Shown piece after piece: positions 56,852-64,000 of a stretch of 64,000 nt of DNA (positions are counted from its first letter, which is position 1; each line of letters starts with the position of its first letter). The translations under genes were made by a program, and so were the position numbers. This stretch comes from Lachnospiraceae bacterium (GTDB taxonomy: Bacteria; Bacillota; Clostridia; Lachnospirales; Lachnospiraceae), in assembly GCA_017408025.1 (NCBI GenBank), contig JAFQVJ010000011.1, positions 1-64,000 of the forward strand. The letters run 5' to 3'. Under the pieces are notes generated by a model. It was not told the DNA's origin. It was given only the letters and a program-made list of their open reading frames with translations, and ran no database searches.

Positions 56852-57310
56852 CTAAAGTTTATCTAACTCCTTCTCCAGATTAAACATAATACGCTCAAGA
56901 AATTCAATAAGCTTATGGCTTTCTTCCTCTGTAAAGCCTGCCATGATCTTCTTTTCCATTTCCATGGCATCATCATGCATTTTTGCACCATACTTTGCAG
57001 CTTCCTCAGTCAGTACCAATTTTTTCAATCTGGCATCGTACTCAACTTCTTTTCTCTCTATAAATCCCTTCTGCTCCATAAGAGTTATAACCTTAGACAC
57101 ACAGGAACGAGTTATACCAAAGGTCTCTTCTATATCCTTCTGAAATACATCTCTGCCCTTGTCAGTCTGCTCCGCTATATAGGCAATTAGCCATGTATTT
57201 GTTCCTGTCAGCTTGTTCATAACCTTGTTGGAGGGCTGATTGTCCACAAGTCTTCTTACAACGTTATGTATGTTTCTAAGCTGTATACCTACTCTTTTAT
57301 CGTACTCCAT
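56852..57310 (-). CDS. MarR-family transcriptional regulator
   Basis: 152 residues. Winged-helix core with DIEETFGITRSCVSKVITLMEQKGFIERKEVEYDARLKKLVLTEEA (recognition helix and wing), long dimerisation helices at both ends. First gene of an operon with the two ABC exporter genes; a palindrome TGTTGAATATTCAACA lies right after its -10, so it most likely represses the operon and responds to an exported compound. Confidence 0.9.
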   Translation of the reverse strand: MEYDKRVGIQLRNIHNVVRRLVDNQPSNKVMNKLTGTNTWLIAYIAEQTDKGRDVFQKDIEETFGITRSCVSKVITLMEQKGFIERKEVEYDARLKKLVLTEEAAKYGAKMHDDAMEMEKKIMAGFTEEESHKLIEFLERIMFNLEKELDKL

Positions 57311-57360
57311 TATATTAACCTTTCTTTTTACTGGTAAACCGTTTCTATTTGTTTACACTA

Positions 57361-57413
57361 TGTTGAATATTCAACAACTTTAAATATTATAGCACCATCT
57401 TTTTATAAGTCAA
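57361..57413 (-). promoter_or_regulatory. MarR operon promoter with operator palindrome
   Basis: Minus strand TTGACT (57408-57413), 16-bp spacer, TATAAT (57386-57391), then the perfect 16-bp palindrome TGTTGAATATTCAACA (57361-57376) covering the transcription start. Confidence 0.8.
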
Positions 57414-57462
57414 TAGGGTTATTTTTTTATGAGGGGCTTGCTCCACTCTGCGAGCATTTTTA

Positions 57463-57497
57463 TTGTATAGGAAAGTTTCGAGAACTTTCCTATACAA
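57463..57497. repeat. 35-bp dispersed palindrome, copy 4
   Basis: Arms TTGTATAGGAAAGTT / AACTTTCCTATACAA, loop TCGAG, behind TTTTTA and before TGAAAAAAA. Downstream of rnpB and its terminator. Confidence 0.85.
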
Positions 57498-57499
57498 TG

Positions 57500-57536
57500 A
57501 AAAAAAGACAGCATATACACTACTGTACGAGCTGTC
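57500..57536 (-). terminator. Intrinsic terminator of rnpB
   Basis: Minus strand GACAGC...GCTGTC stem (57507-57536) followed by a T7 run. Confidence 0.75.
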
Positions 57537-57547
57537 ATTTTTTCATT

Positions 57548-57896
57548 GTAATGAGTAAAACTATAAGCCGGGTTATGTTATCGATGGTCATCTATCTAGT
57601 TCCGCTGTCACCAACGGAATCAAGCGACCTACCCGAAAGCGAAGCGGGCCACTTTATGCTTCCTGTTCGGTCTTGCTTCGGATGGGGTTTACATATGCCC
57701 TGTTTGTTACCAACCAGGCGGTAGTCTCTTACACTGCCATTCCACCATTACCTTCCTAAGAAGGCTGTATATTTCTGTTGCACTTTCCTTAGAGTCACCT
57801 CCACCAGACGTTATCTGGCATCCTGCCCTATGAAGCCCGGACTTTCCTCACCTGCACCCTTTCGTTTGTGCAGCCGCGACCATCCGTCTTACTCAC
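57548..57896 (-). ncRNA. rnpB: RNase P RNA (bacterial class A type)
   Basis: About 349 nt. Read on the minus strand, it has the conserved core GAGGAAAGTCCGGGCT near the 5' end, GGTAATGGTGGAATGGCAGTGTAAGAG region in the middle, and the universal 3' segment with CCCGGCTTATAG. The ends pair (GTGAGTAA with TTACTCA) to form P1. This RNA is the catalytic subunit of RNase P, which matures tRNA 5' ends. Promoter at 57902-57930, terminator at 57500-57536. Ends are placed by P1 and the -10, so a few bases of error are possible. Confidence 0.95.
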
Positions 57897-57901
57897 ATGC
57901 A

Positions 57902-57930
57902 TTTATAACACTTTAATATATTTTTGTCAA
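57902..57930 (-). promoter_or_regulatory. Sigma-A promoter of rnpB
   Basis: Minus strand TTGACA (57925-57930), 17-bp spacer, TATAAA (57902-57907), 6 nt before the RNA 5' end. Confidence 0.8.
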
Positions 57931-57946
57931 ATCAATCCTTATATAT

Positions 57947-59608
57947 TCAGACCTTAAAACAGCTTCCACCCACGAACTCTCTGAGCAATGAATTGGTAGG
58001 TATGTTCTCACTGCCTACTCCAAGGAAATAATCCATAAACTTAATAAGTCTGTTAGCCTCTGCATAATAAGGGCTATTTTTTGGAATATTGAACAGCAAT
58101 GGTTCACAGTACTGCTTCAAAACACTTATCTCATATAAAAGTGCTGAATTAAACATTACATCTGCCTCTTCCTGGAATGGGAAGATGTAATTTTCTTCGC
58201 CCCTTCTTACTGATGGCCATCTGGCAATTGTGTCCTCTGCAGATGTGGCACGTGTTCTGGCATCTCGCACAATTCTTCTTATAAGTCTTCCATCTGTTGT
58301 AGGTATTCTGTTATGTTCATCTACATTAAGGGTTGTCAATGCACTTATGTATATCTTAAATTTACACTGCTTATCAAGAGAGTATGAAAGTCTATCGTTA
58401 AGACAGTGAATACCCTCTATGACCAATACATCACCATCATTCAATCTAATCCTATTACCCTTGTATTCTCTCTTACCAGTTCTAAAATTGTAGTGTGGCA
58501 GTTCTACCTCCTCACCATTGTTTAGGGCAGTCATATCCTTATTAAACAGCTCCACATCCAGTGCTTCCAATATCTCGTAATTGTAATCACCATTTTCATC
58601 CCTTGGACTATCCTCACGATTTACAAAATAATCATCTACCCCGATTGTGTGAACCTTCATACCAAGAGTCTTTAACTGTATGCCCAGGCGATGTGAAAAT
58701 GTCGTCTTTCCAGACGAAGAAGGACCTGCTATCATAACAAACTTGACATTTTTCCTTGCATGTATCTGAACAGCTATATCTGCAATTTTTTTCTCTTGTA
58801 GCGCTTCCTGCACCAGGATAATGTCGCTGATATTTCCTGCAGCAATCTGTTCATTCAAGGCACCTACTGTGTTTACCTCCATCATATTGTTCCACTTTTC
58901 AGCTTCTTTAAGAACACTGAACAGTTTATGCTGTGGCTTAAATGGTGGCACTGTCTCTGGATCATTTTTCACTGGCATCTGCAGTACGAAACCATCGTCA
59001 TACCCATATAACTCAAAATACTTCAGATACCCTGTAGATGGCATCATATAACCATAATAGTAATCTTCAAATCCATTTAATGAGTATACATTTACCCTTG
59101 AACCCTTTCTGAATTTAAACAGTTTTTCCTTATCGTACATCTGATGCTTAGCAAAACGTTCTATAACCTCACCTGTAGGTAGCGAACTCTTTACTATAGG
59201 AATATTCTGGAATACCATCTGTGACATACGCTTCTTAACAGACAGCAACAGATCACTTGTAACCTTCACATTTCCTTTAAGAGTACAATAATATCCTTTA
59301 CTCAGAGAAAACTGAACTGTTATCTTATCAATATTCTGATTGCCACATACATCATAAAAAGCTTTAAGCATAAGAAGTGTCACACTTCTCCTATATGCCT
59401 GATTGCCACAAGACTCTGCTGTTGTAATGAATCTTATGTCACATGGTTCTTTTAAAATTTTTGCTAACTCACTTAGCTTTCCATTTACCATGGCAAGTGC
59501 AATATCGTGTTCAAATCTCCCCCTATACTCCTCTGCTATCTCCAGAAGCTGCGTACCTTCTGGATACTCTCTTACCTCATCACATACCTTTACTGATATA
59601 TTCCCCAT
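57947..59608 (-). CDS. Nucleoside (uridine) kinase with N-terminal TGS/ThrRS-like region
   Basis: 553 residues. N-terminal TGS-type domain (VKVCDEVREYPEGTQLLEIAEEY), a ThrRS editing-domain-like middle (about 70-250), then a uridine kinase domain: P-loop IAGPSSSGKTTFSHRL, VDDYFVNREDSPRDENGDYNYE and VIEGIHCLNDRLS. The three-part fusion is typical of Clostridia. It phosphorylates a nucleoside, but the specificity is unknown. AAGGAG lies 8 nt before the ATG at 59608; the frame extends to 59638 without a ribosome site. Follows trmK by 26 bp. Confidence 0.88.
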   Translation of the reverse strand: MGNISVKVCDEVREYPEGTQLLEIAEEYRGRFEHDIALAMVNGKLSELAKILKEPCDIRFITTAESCGNQAYRRSVTLLMLKAFYDVCGNQNIDKITVQFSLSKGYYCTLKGNVKVTSDLLLSVKKRMSQMVFQNIPIVKSSLPTGEVIERFAKHQMYDKEKLFKFRKGSRVNVYSLNGFEDYYYGYMMPSTGYLKYFELYGYDDGFVLQMPVKNDPETVPPFKPQHKLFSVLKEAEKWNNMMEVNTVGALNEQIAAGNISDIILVQEALQEKKIADIAVQIHARKNVKFVMIAGPSSSGKTTFSHRLGIQLKTLGMKVHTIGVDDYFVNREDSPRDENGDYNYEILEALDVELFNKDMTALNNGEEVELPHYNFRTGKREYKGNRIRLNDGDVLVIEGIHCLNDRLSYSLDKQCKFKIYISALTTLNVDEHNRIPTTDGRLIRRIVRDARTRATSAEDTIARWPSVRRGEENYIFPFQEEADVMFNSALLYEISVLKQYCEPLLFNIPKNSPYYAEANRLIKFMDYFLGVGSENIPTNSLLREFVGGSCFKV

Positions 59609-59634
59609 AATGCTTTCTCCTTTCCTGCTAATTA

Positions 59635-60378
59635 TCACATTTCTATTGCCAGTGATATGATTTTTATAAGCTTCTCCACTTCTTCTCTTCTCTTAATACC
59701 CTCCTCTGTTGTATTATTCTTTATTCGTTCTAATATATTTCTATATGTATTACGCTCTTTATTTAAAAATTCTATAAATACTTCTGCTTTCTCATGTATG
59801 AGCATCTTTCCATATCTTATATATGCCTGCCACGCTACACTTAGCATATCGTCTGCTGATTGAACTTCATCATCAACATACATCTTTGATTTCTCGCCTT
59901 CCAAAGCCCTTCTAGCATGAAGTACGACATAATATTTACCTGCATCATAAACCATACCTTCCCTGTCTATGACAAAATCTGAAGCCTTGATAAAGCATCT
60001 AACCATGTCTGCCTCAGTGTGTGGCGATAATATCAGCTCCTTTGCTGTATCCAATGCATGAGCACCTTCGTTCAATATTTTTACCATAAGAGCGCCACCC
60101 ATACCTGCTATGAGTATTGACTCTGCCTCTCTGGCATAAAGCTTATGCATACCATCAGACAGTCTTGTCTCTATTTTGTCTGTAAGACCAGCTTCCGCTA
60201 TATGCTCATCCGCTCTTTCCAATGGACCTATATTTATATCCAGAGCATATGCCTTTGGTGTTCCTCTGTGAGATACCTGATAGATAGGTACAAAGCCGTG
60301 GTCTGTACCTATATCAGCTAAAACATATTCTGGCGTAATAAAATCTGCCACATATTGCAGTCTTTTTGATAATTGCAT
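59635..60378 (-). CDS. trmK: tRNA (adenine22-N1)-methyltransferase TrmK
   Basis: 247 residues. N-terminus MQLSKRLQYVADFI, SAM motif VLADIGTDHGFVPIYQV, ALDINIGPLERA, and the TrmK-specific IAGMGGALMVKIL, LILSPHTEADMVRCFI. Methylates A22 of tRNA-Ser/Tyr type tRNAs. The start is uncertain: a TTG at 60387 lies 3 nt from AGGAGG and the ATG at 60378 lies 12 nt away; I choose ATG because it gives the family N-terminus. The gene follows rpoD, its standard place in Firmicutes. Confidence 0.92.
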   Translation of the reverse strand: MQLSKRLQYVADFITPEYVLADIGTDHGFVPIYQVSHRGTPKAYALDINIGPLERADEHIAEAGLTDKIETRLSDGMHKLYAREAESILIAGMGGALMVKILNEGAHALDTAKELILSPHTEADMVRCFIKASDFVIDREGMVYDAGKYYVVLHARRALEGEKSKMYVDDEVQSADDMLSVAWQAYIRYGKMLIHEKAEVFIEFLNKERNTYRNILERIKNNTTEEGIKRREEVEKLIKIISLAIEM

Positions 60379-60481
60379 TTCTCTCAAATGCCTCCTTCTT
60401 TAGAGTAAACCTATAGTTACGTTCTTAAGATATTGGCAGTTTTACATACAAGCATGAAGCTACGACTGATTAACTCTACGT

Positions 60482-61603
60482 TTACTCCAAGTAGTCTTTA
60501 AGCTTTCGGCTTCTGCTTGGATGCTTAAGTTTTCTAAGTGCCTTAGCCTCTATCTGCCTTATTCTCTCTCTTGTAACATTGAAATATTTGCCTACCTGCT
60601 CCAATGTTAATGGATGACCATCGTCAAGCCCAAATCGCATACGCAATACCTGTTGCTCTCTTTCGGTCAAGTCGTGCATAACCTCCTCAAGCTGCTCTTT
60701 CAATAATACATATGTTGCTGCATCGGCTGGTGTAGCAATATTATCATCCTTTATAAAATCTCCAAGATGACTGTCATCTTCCTCTCCCACAGGAGATTCC
60801 AATGAAACTGGTTCCTGAGAAATCTTTAAAATCTCACGGACTCTCTCAACGGGAAGTTGCATCTCTTTTGCAATCTCCTCTGGAAGTGGTTCTCTACCAA
60901 GCTCCTGCAATAACTGACGAGATATTCTTGTAGCTTTATTAATAGTTTCCACCATATGAACAGGTATACGTATAGTTCTCGCCTGATCAGCTATAGCTCT
61001 GGTAATTGCCTGTCTTATCCACCATGTAGCATAAGTGCTGAACTTATACCCTTTGGTGTAGTCAAACTTTTCTACTGCTTTAATAAGTCCCAGATTTCCT
61101 TCCTGAATCAAATCAAGAAGCTGCATACCTCTACCCACATATTTTTTTGCTATACTTACTACAAGACGAAGATTTGCTTCTGCAAGTCTCTGCCTTGCCA
61201 CCTCATCTCCATCCTCCATTCGTTTTGCAAGCTCAATCTCTTCCTCCCATGTAAGAAGTGGTACCTTTCCTATTTCTTTAAGATACATTCTCACTGGATC
61301 CTCAATATTAAGACCGTCGACTATATTTTCCTCAAGCTTGTCCAAATCAAGCTCCTCAGCCGCGATTTCCTCTTCCTCCAATTCATCCAGCGGAATCTCT
61401 TCCTCCTCATCATCTGTTATACGAAGAACATCGATATTATTTTTTTCCAATTCATCTGTAATTAACTCCAATAATTCTGGTGTTAAAGCAATATCCTTGA
61501 AATAGCTTGTTATCTCATCATACTCTACAACATTCTTTTTATTTTTGGCATCCTCTATAAGCTTGCCAAGACATTCCTTAAACTTCTCACTACTATCTTC
61601 CAT
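60482..61603 (-). CDS. rpoD: RNA polymerase primary sigma factor RpoD/SigA
   Basis: 373 residues with sigma regions 1.1, 1.2 ([18 protein letters not shown]), 2 ([56 protein letters not shown]), 3 and 4.2 ([33 protein letters not shown]). An acidic stretch ([29 protein letters not shown]) lies between 1.1 and 1.2. Position after dnaG marks it as the housekeeping factor. A paralogue of the same length is at 40949-42067. Confidence 0.95.
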   Translation of the reverse strand: MEDSSEKFKECLGKLIEDAKNKKNVVEYDEITSYFKDIALTPELLELITDELEKNNIDVLRITDDEEEEIPLDELEEEEIAAEELDLDKLEENIVDGLNIEDPVRMYLKEIGKVPLLTWEEEIELAKRMEDGDEVARQRLAEANLRLVVSIAKKYVGRGMQLLDLIQEGNLGLIKAVEKFDYTKGYKFSTYATWWIRQAITRAIADQARTIRIPVHMVETINKATRISRQLLQELGREPLPEEIAKEMQLPVERVREILKISQEPVSLESPVGEEDDSHLGDFIKDDNIATPADAATYVLLKEQLEEVMHDLTEREQQVLRMRFGLDDGHPLTLEQVGKYFNVTRERIRQIEAKALRKLKHPSRSRKLKDYLE

Positions 61604-61668
61604 AAACTTCTCCTATCCGACCACGTTACATAATCTAAAGACCGTAAAACTTATCTGCATAGTCTTTT

Positions 61669-63441
61669 CTACAAAACTATACGTATTCTGTTCAATTCGT
61701 TTTGCTCCTTCATAATATTCTGAAGCTCAGCTATATCTGTAACAGTTTTATTTCTGTAATCTATACTGTTCTTCTTAACCATTACGACCGTATCATTCAA
61801 CGCTTTTTCCTTCTCTTGTAATGACATTCCTTCCAACAATCCCTTATTAAAGAGACTTGCAACCTCAGATTGCTCTTCTTCGCTCTCAAATCGGTTAATG
61901 ATAGATGCTGGATTGACATTTCCTTGTTCAAACTGCTGGAATAATAACTGGGCTACCATGTTGAAAGGTGGCTCAATAAAATCCTTATGAGATATAATAC
62001 CTTTTATCTTATTATACAACGCCGGCTCATCTATAAGCCATGTAATAAGTGTTTTCTGCGCCGCTCTTACACCATCGTCCTTCGGTGTTTTTGCGCCTGA
62101 CTGCTTTCTTTCCTGTTCACTATACTCATTTTGAAACTTATTCTTTTCAGGTTCGTAAGTAAGTGCCAGTCTATTGACAGTCTTTATAAGACTATCCTTT
62201 GGTATCATATATTCTTCACTAACTGCGTCAATATATACATTTCTTTCAAGCTCATCGGAAAATTCAAGCAATTTTTTTGCCACATTATTGTAAAACCTTG
62301 CTTTGAGGTCGGGATCGTTCAAATCTGTTTCTTCCTTAAGCTTGTCTATCTCATACATAAAGCTATTTCTTGCATTATCTATACGTTTCTGATATTCTTC
62401 TGCCCCCAATGCCTTTATAAATTCATCTGGATCCTTATATGGCTTCATATCTATAACTTTTACCGACAAGCCCGACGCTTTAAGCATCGGAATGGCTCTA
62501 AGTGCTGCCATAACACCTGCACCATCACTATCAAAGGTCAAGTAAACCTCATTTGCATATCGCTTGATGAGAGCCGCCTGTCTCGATGTATGAGCTGTTC
62601 CAAGGGATGCAACCGCATTGGTAAATCCAGCCTGATGAAGTGCTATGACATCCATATATCCCTCACATATAAGAATGTATCCGTTTCGCGAGCTTCTGGC
62701 TATATTCATACCATATAGATTTTTACTCTTATCAAACAGCATTGTCTCTGGTGAATTCAAATATTTTGGCTTTGCGTCACCCATAACTCGTCCACCAAAG
62801 CCTATAACTTTATTATTGATATCCATGATAGGGAACATAACTCGATTGTTGAATTTGTCATATACACCTTTCTCTGAATATGAAAAAAGACCACTTTCCT
62901 TCATCACTTCATCGCTATATCCCTTACTTTTTATATATTTATAGAGGTCATCACCATAATTGCTTGAATATCCAAGACCAAAGTGCTTTATGGTATCATC
63001 GCTTAGGCCTCTTTCTTTCAGATATTCATATGCCCTTGTTCCTTTTTCACTTTTAAGAAGTCTATGAAAATAAAGTGCTGCTTCCTTATGAATCTCCAAC
63101 AGTTGTGTCCTTATATCAGCTCTTCTCTTTTCTTCTGGCGAATACTCCTGTTCTGGTAGATTAACTCCCGCCCTCTCAGCCAAATGCTTTACTGCCTCTG
63201 TAAATGTCATATTCTCATGCTTCATTATAAATGTGAACGCATTTCCACCCTGACCACATCCGAAACAATAATACATCTGCTTGGAAGGTGTTACCGAAAA
63301 TGATGGGGATTTCTCATTGTGAAATGGACATAAGCCAAAATATGTGCTTCCTTTTTTTGTAAGCCTTACGTATGATGAAACCACATCCACTATATCATTT
63401 CTACTTCTTATTTCTTCTATTAATTCGTCTGAGTAGTACAT
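61669..63441 (-). CDS. dnaG: DNA primase
   Basis: 590 residues. N-terminal CHC2 zinc ribbon (CPFHNEKSPSFSVTPSKQMYYCFGCGQGG), TOPRIM catalytic core (ILICEGYMDVIALHQAGFTNAVASLGTA; FDSDGAG), and a C-terminal helicase-binding domain from about 450. Makes RNA primers at the replication fork. AGAAAGG precedes the ATG. 65 bp ahead of rpoD in the classical macromolecular-synthesis order. Confidence 0.96.
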   Translation of the reverse strand: MYYSDELIEEIRSRNDIVDVVSSYVRLTKKGSTYFGLCPFHNEKSPSFSVTPSKQMYYCFGCGQGGNAFTFIMKHENMTFTEAVKHLAERAGVNLPEQEYSPEEKRRADIRTQLLEIHKEAALYFHRLLKSEKGTRAYEYLKERGLSDDTIKHFGLGYSSNYGDDLYKYIKSKGYSDEVMKESGLFSYSEKGVYDKFNNRVMFPIMDINNKVIGFGGRVMGDAKPKYLNSPETMLFDKSKNLYGMNIARSSRNGYILICEGYMDVIALHQAGFTNAVASLGTAHTSRQAALIKRYANEVYLTFDSDGAGVMAALRAIPMLKASGLSVKVIDMKPYKDPDEFIKALGAEEYQKRIDNARNSFMYEIDKLKEETDLNDPDLKARFYNNVAKKLLEFSDELERNVYIDAVSEEYMIPKDSLIKTVNRLALTYEPEKNKFQNEYSEQERKQSGAKTPKDDGVRAAQKTLITWLIDEPALYNKIKGIISHKDFIEPPFNMVAQLLFQQFEQGNVNPASIINRFESEEEQSEVASLFNKGLLEGMSLQEKEKALNDTVVMVKKNSIDYRNKTVTDIAELQNIMKEQNELNRIRIVL

Positions 63442-63476
63442 TTATTTGTTCTACCTTTCTATAACTTAAACTAATT

Positions 63477-63568
63477 CAGCAAAGTTCCCTGGGAACTTTG
63501 GTCTATGACTCCGTTTTGTTTTCTTATGCCCTTACTTTCTTCAGCAAAGTTCCCTCGGAACTTTGGTC
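63477..63568. repeat. Two copies of a 27-bp palindromic repeat between dgt and dnaG
   Basis: CAGCAAAGTTCCC-GGGAACTTTGGTC type, at 63477-63503 (10-bp arms, 1-nt centre) and 63542-63568 (9-bp arms). The second copy contains the first bases of the dgt stop codon TGA. A relative CAAAGT...ACTTTGGTC lies at 40920-40946 beside the other sigma gene's stop. Confidence 0.8.
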
Positions 63569-64000
63569 ACATCCAAAATTTGGGGACAAAGTTTTCTTCA
63601 AACTTTAAAACTGAATACTGGTCGCTCATGCCTGATATATAATCACATACAACTCTCTCTGGTTCCTCCCCCAATTCTTTTATAAGATATGTAAACTCCT
63701 GTGGCAGTTTTTCCTGATGCGCCAGATAATATTCATATAAACTTATAATCATACTTTCTGCCTTATGCTCCTGACCTTTTGCAACAGGATTCCTATAAAC
63801 ACTATCAAACATGTATGTGCGCAAGCCTTGCATAGCCTGCTCGTACCCTGGAGACATACAGATATCGTTTTTATCCATACTATTTGCAACTATATCTCTG
63901 ATAAGACCATCAAGTCTGCTTTTAGTAGTTGTTCCAAGTACATCTGTGTACACCTTCGGTATATCTTCTTCTGTGAGAATACCCGCACGTATAGCATCAT
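63567..64000 (-). CDS. dgt: Deoxyguanosinetriphosphate triphosphohydrolase-like protein (3' part; start outside window)
   Basis: The frame is open to the window edge. The first residues, DAIRAGILTEEDIP, match the HD-domain tail of bacterial dGTPases (HDIDDAIRAG-type context), then the helical C-terminal domain (RTYMFDSVYRNPVAKGQEHKAESMIISLYEYYL, VCDYISGMSDQYSVLKF). The metal-binding HD residues lie outside. The enzyme removes triphosphate from dNTPs. dgt-dnaG-rpoD order is normal for Lachnospiraceae. Confidence 0.88.
   Translation of the reverse strand, partial: DAIRAGILTEEDIPKVYTDVLGTTTKSRLDGLIRDIVANSMDKNDICMSPGYEQAMQGLRTYMFDSVYRNPVAKGQEHKAESMIISLYEYYLAHQEKLPQEFTYLIKELGEEPERVVCDYISGMSDQYSVLKFEENFVPKFWM

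Noticed and set aside
57497..57724. Open frame of 75 codons on the plus strand
   Set aside because: It lies antisense to the RNase P RNA and uses the conserved RNA core; no ribosome site or protein similarity.
62131..62718. 195-codon plus-strand frame antisense to dnaG
   Set aside because: Cys/Ile/Phe-rich composition typical of antisense shadow translation; dnaG on the other strand is certain. The same holds for 53403-53978 and 60956-61465.

Overview
The window looks like chromosomal DNA of a low-GC, strictly fermentative Gram-positive bacterium of the Clostridia, most likely family Lachnospiraceae. Reasons: a PPDK / pyruvate formate-lyase economy, a SleC-type spore cortex lytic protein, the dgt-dnaG-rpoD-trmK cluster, DUF4250, DUF5662, DUF5716/DUF5717-like and TIGR04086 families, and single-chain glycyl-tRNA synthetase. 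Genus is not assigned. No prophage, transposase, CRISPR array, rRNA or tRNA gene was seen; rnpB is the only RNA gene found.

Layout. 1-6.1 kb (minus): 5' part of ppdK, an HD-GYP protein, glyS, a small membrane protein and a SleC-like protein. 6.1-9.5 kb: a pyruvate formate-lyase encoded in two pieces (barrel gene plus a separate 79-residue glycyl-radical domain gene), flanked by palindromic and 182-bp tandem repeats. 9.5-18.4 kb (minus): rarA followed by a DUF5717-like protein, an Hsp70-fold (DUF5716-like) protein, a TPR protein, a coiled-coil membrane protein and a thioesterase. 18.6-33.7 kb: citrate synthase, a BmrCD-like heterodimeric ABC exporter, DUF5662, aspartate kinase, a hybrid histidine kinase, an RsmF-like methyltransferase, truA, an AAA/DUF4143 ATPase and a 58-residue DUF4250 protein. 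Two copies of an element with terminal inverted repeats fill two convergent intergenic spaces and supply the stop codons of all four flanking genes.

33.7-45.7 kb: a GlgX-like protein that has lost all catalytic residues, with TraX-like and HAD genes; an ABC-F gene behind three 56-bp palindromic repeats; an HTH-aminotransferase fusion with an internal ribosome binding site and its own operator array; a second sigma-70; lipid kinase, SEC-C, DHFR and a CNNM/CBS protein. 45.7-51.3 kb (minus): a compact Tad-type pilus/secretion locus. 51.5-52.9 kb: pyrBI. 53-57.4 kb: a MarR-controlled heterodimeric ABC exporter. 57.5-64 kb (minus): rnpB, nucleoside kinase, trmK, rpoD, dnaG and the 3' part of dgt.

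Most promoters seen are clear sigma-A types (TTGACx / TATAAT, 16-17 bp spacing). Several start codons are moved to internal ATG or GTG codons because a Shine-Dalgarno sequence sits in front of those and not in front of the longest-frame start. Best candidates for new biology: the split PFL, the HTH-AlaA fusion with dual translation start, the four-gene cluster behind rarA, the GH13 pseudoenzyme, and the stop-codon-abutting repeat element.
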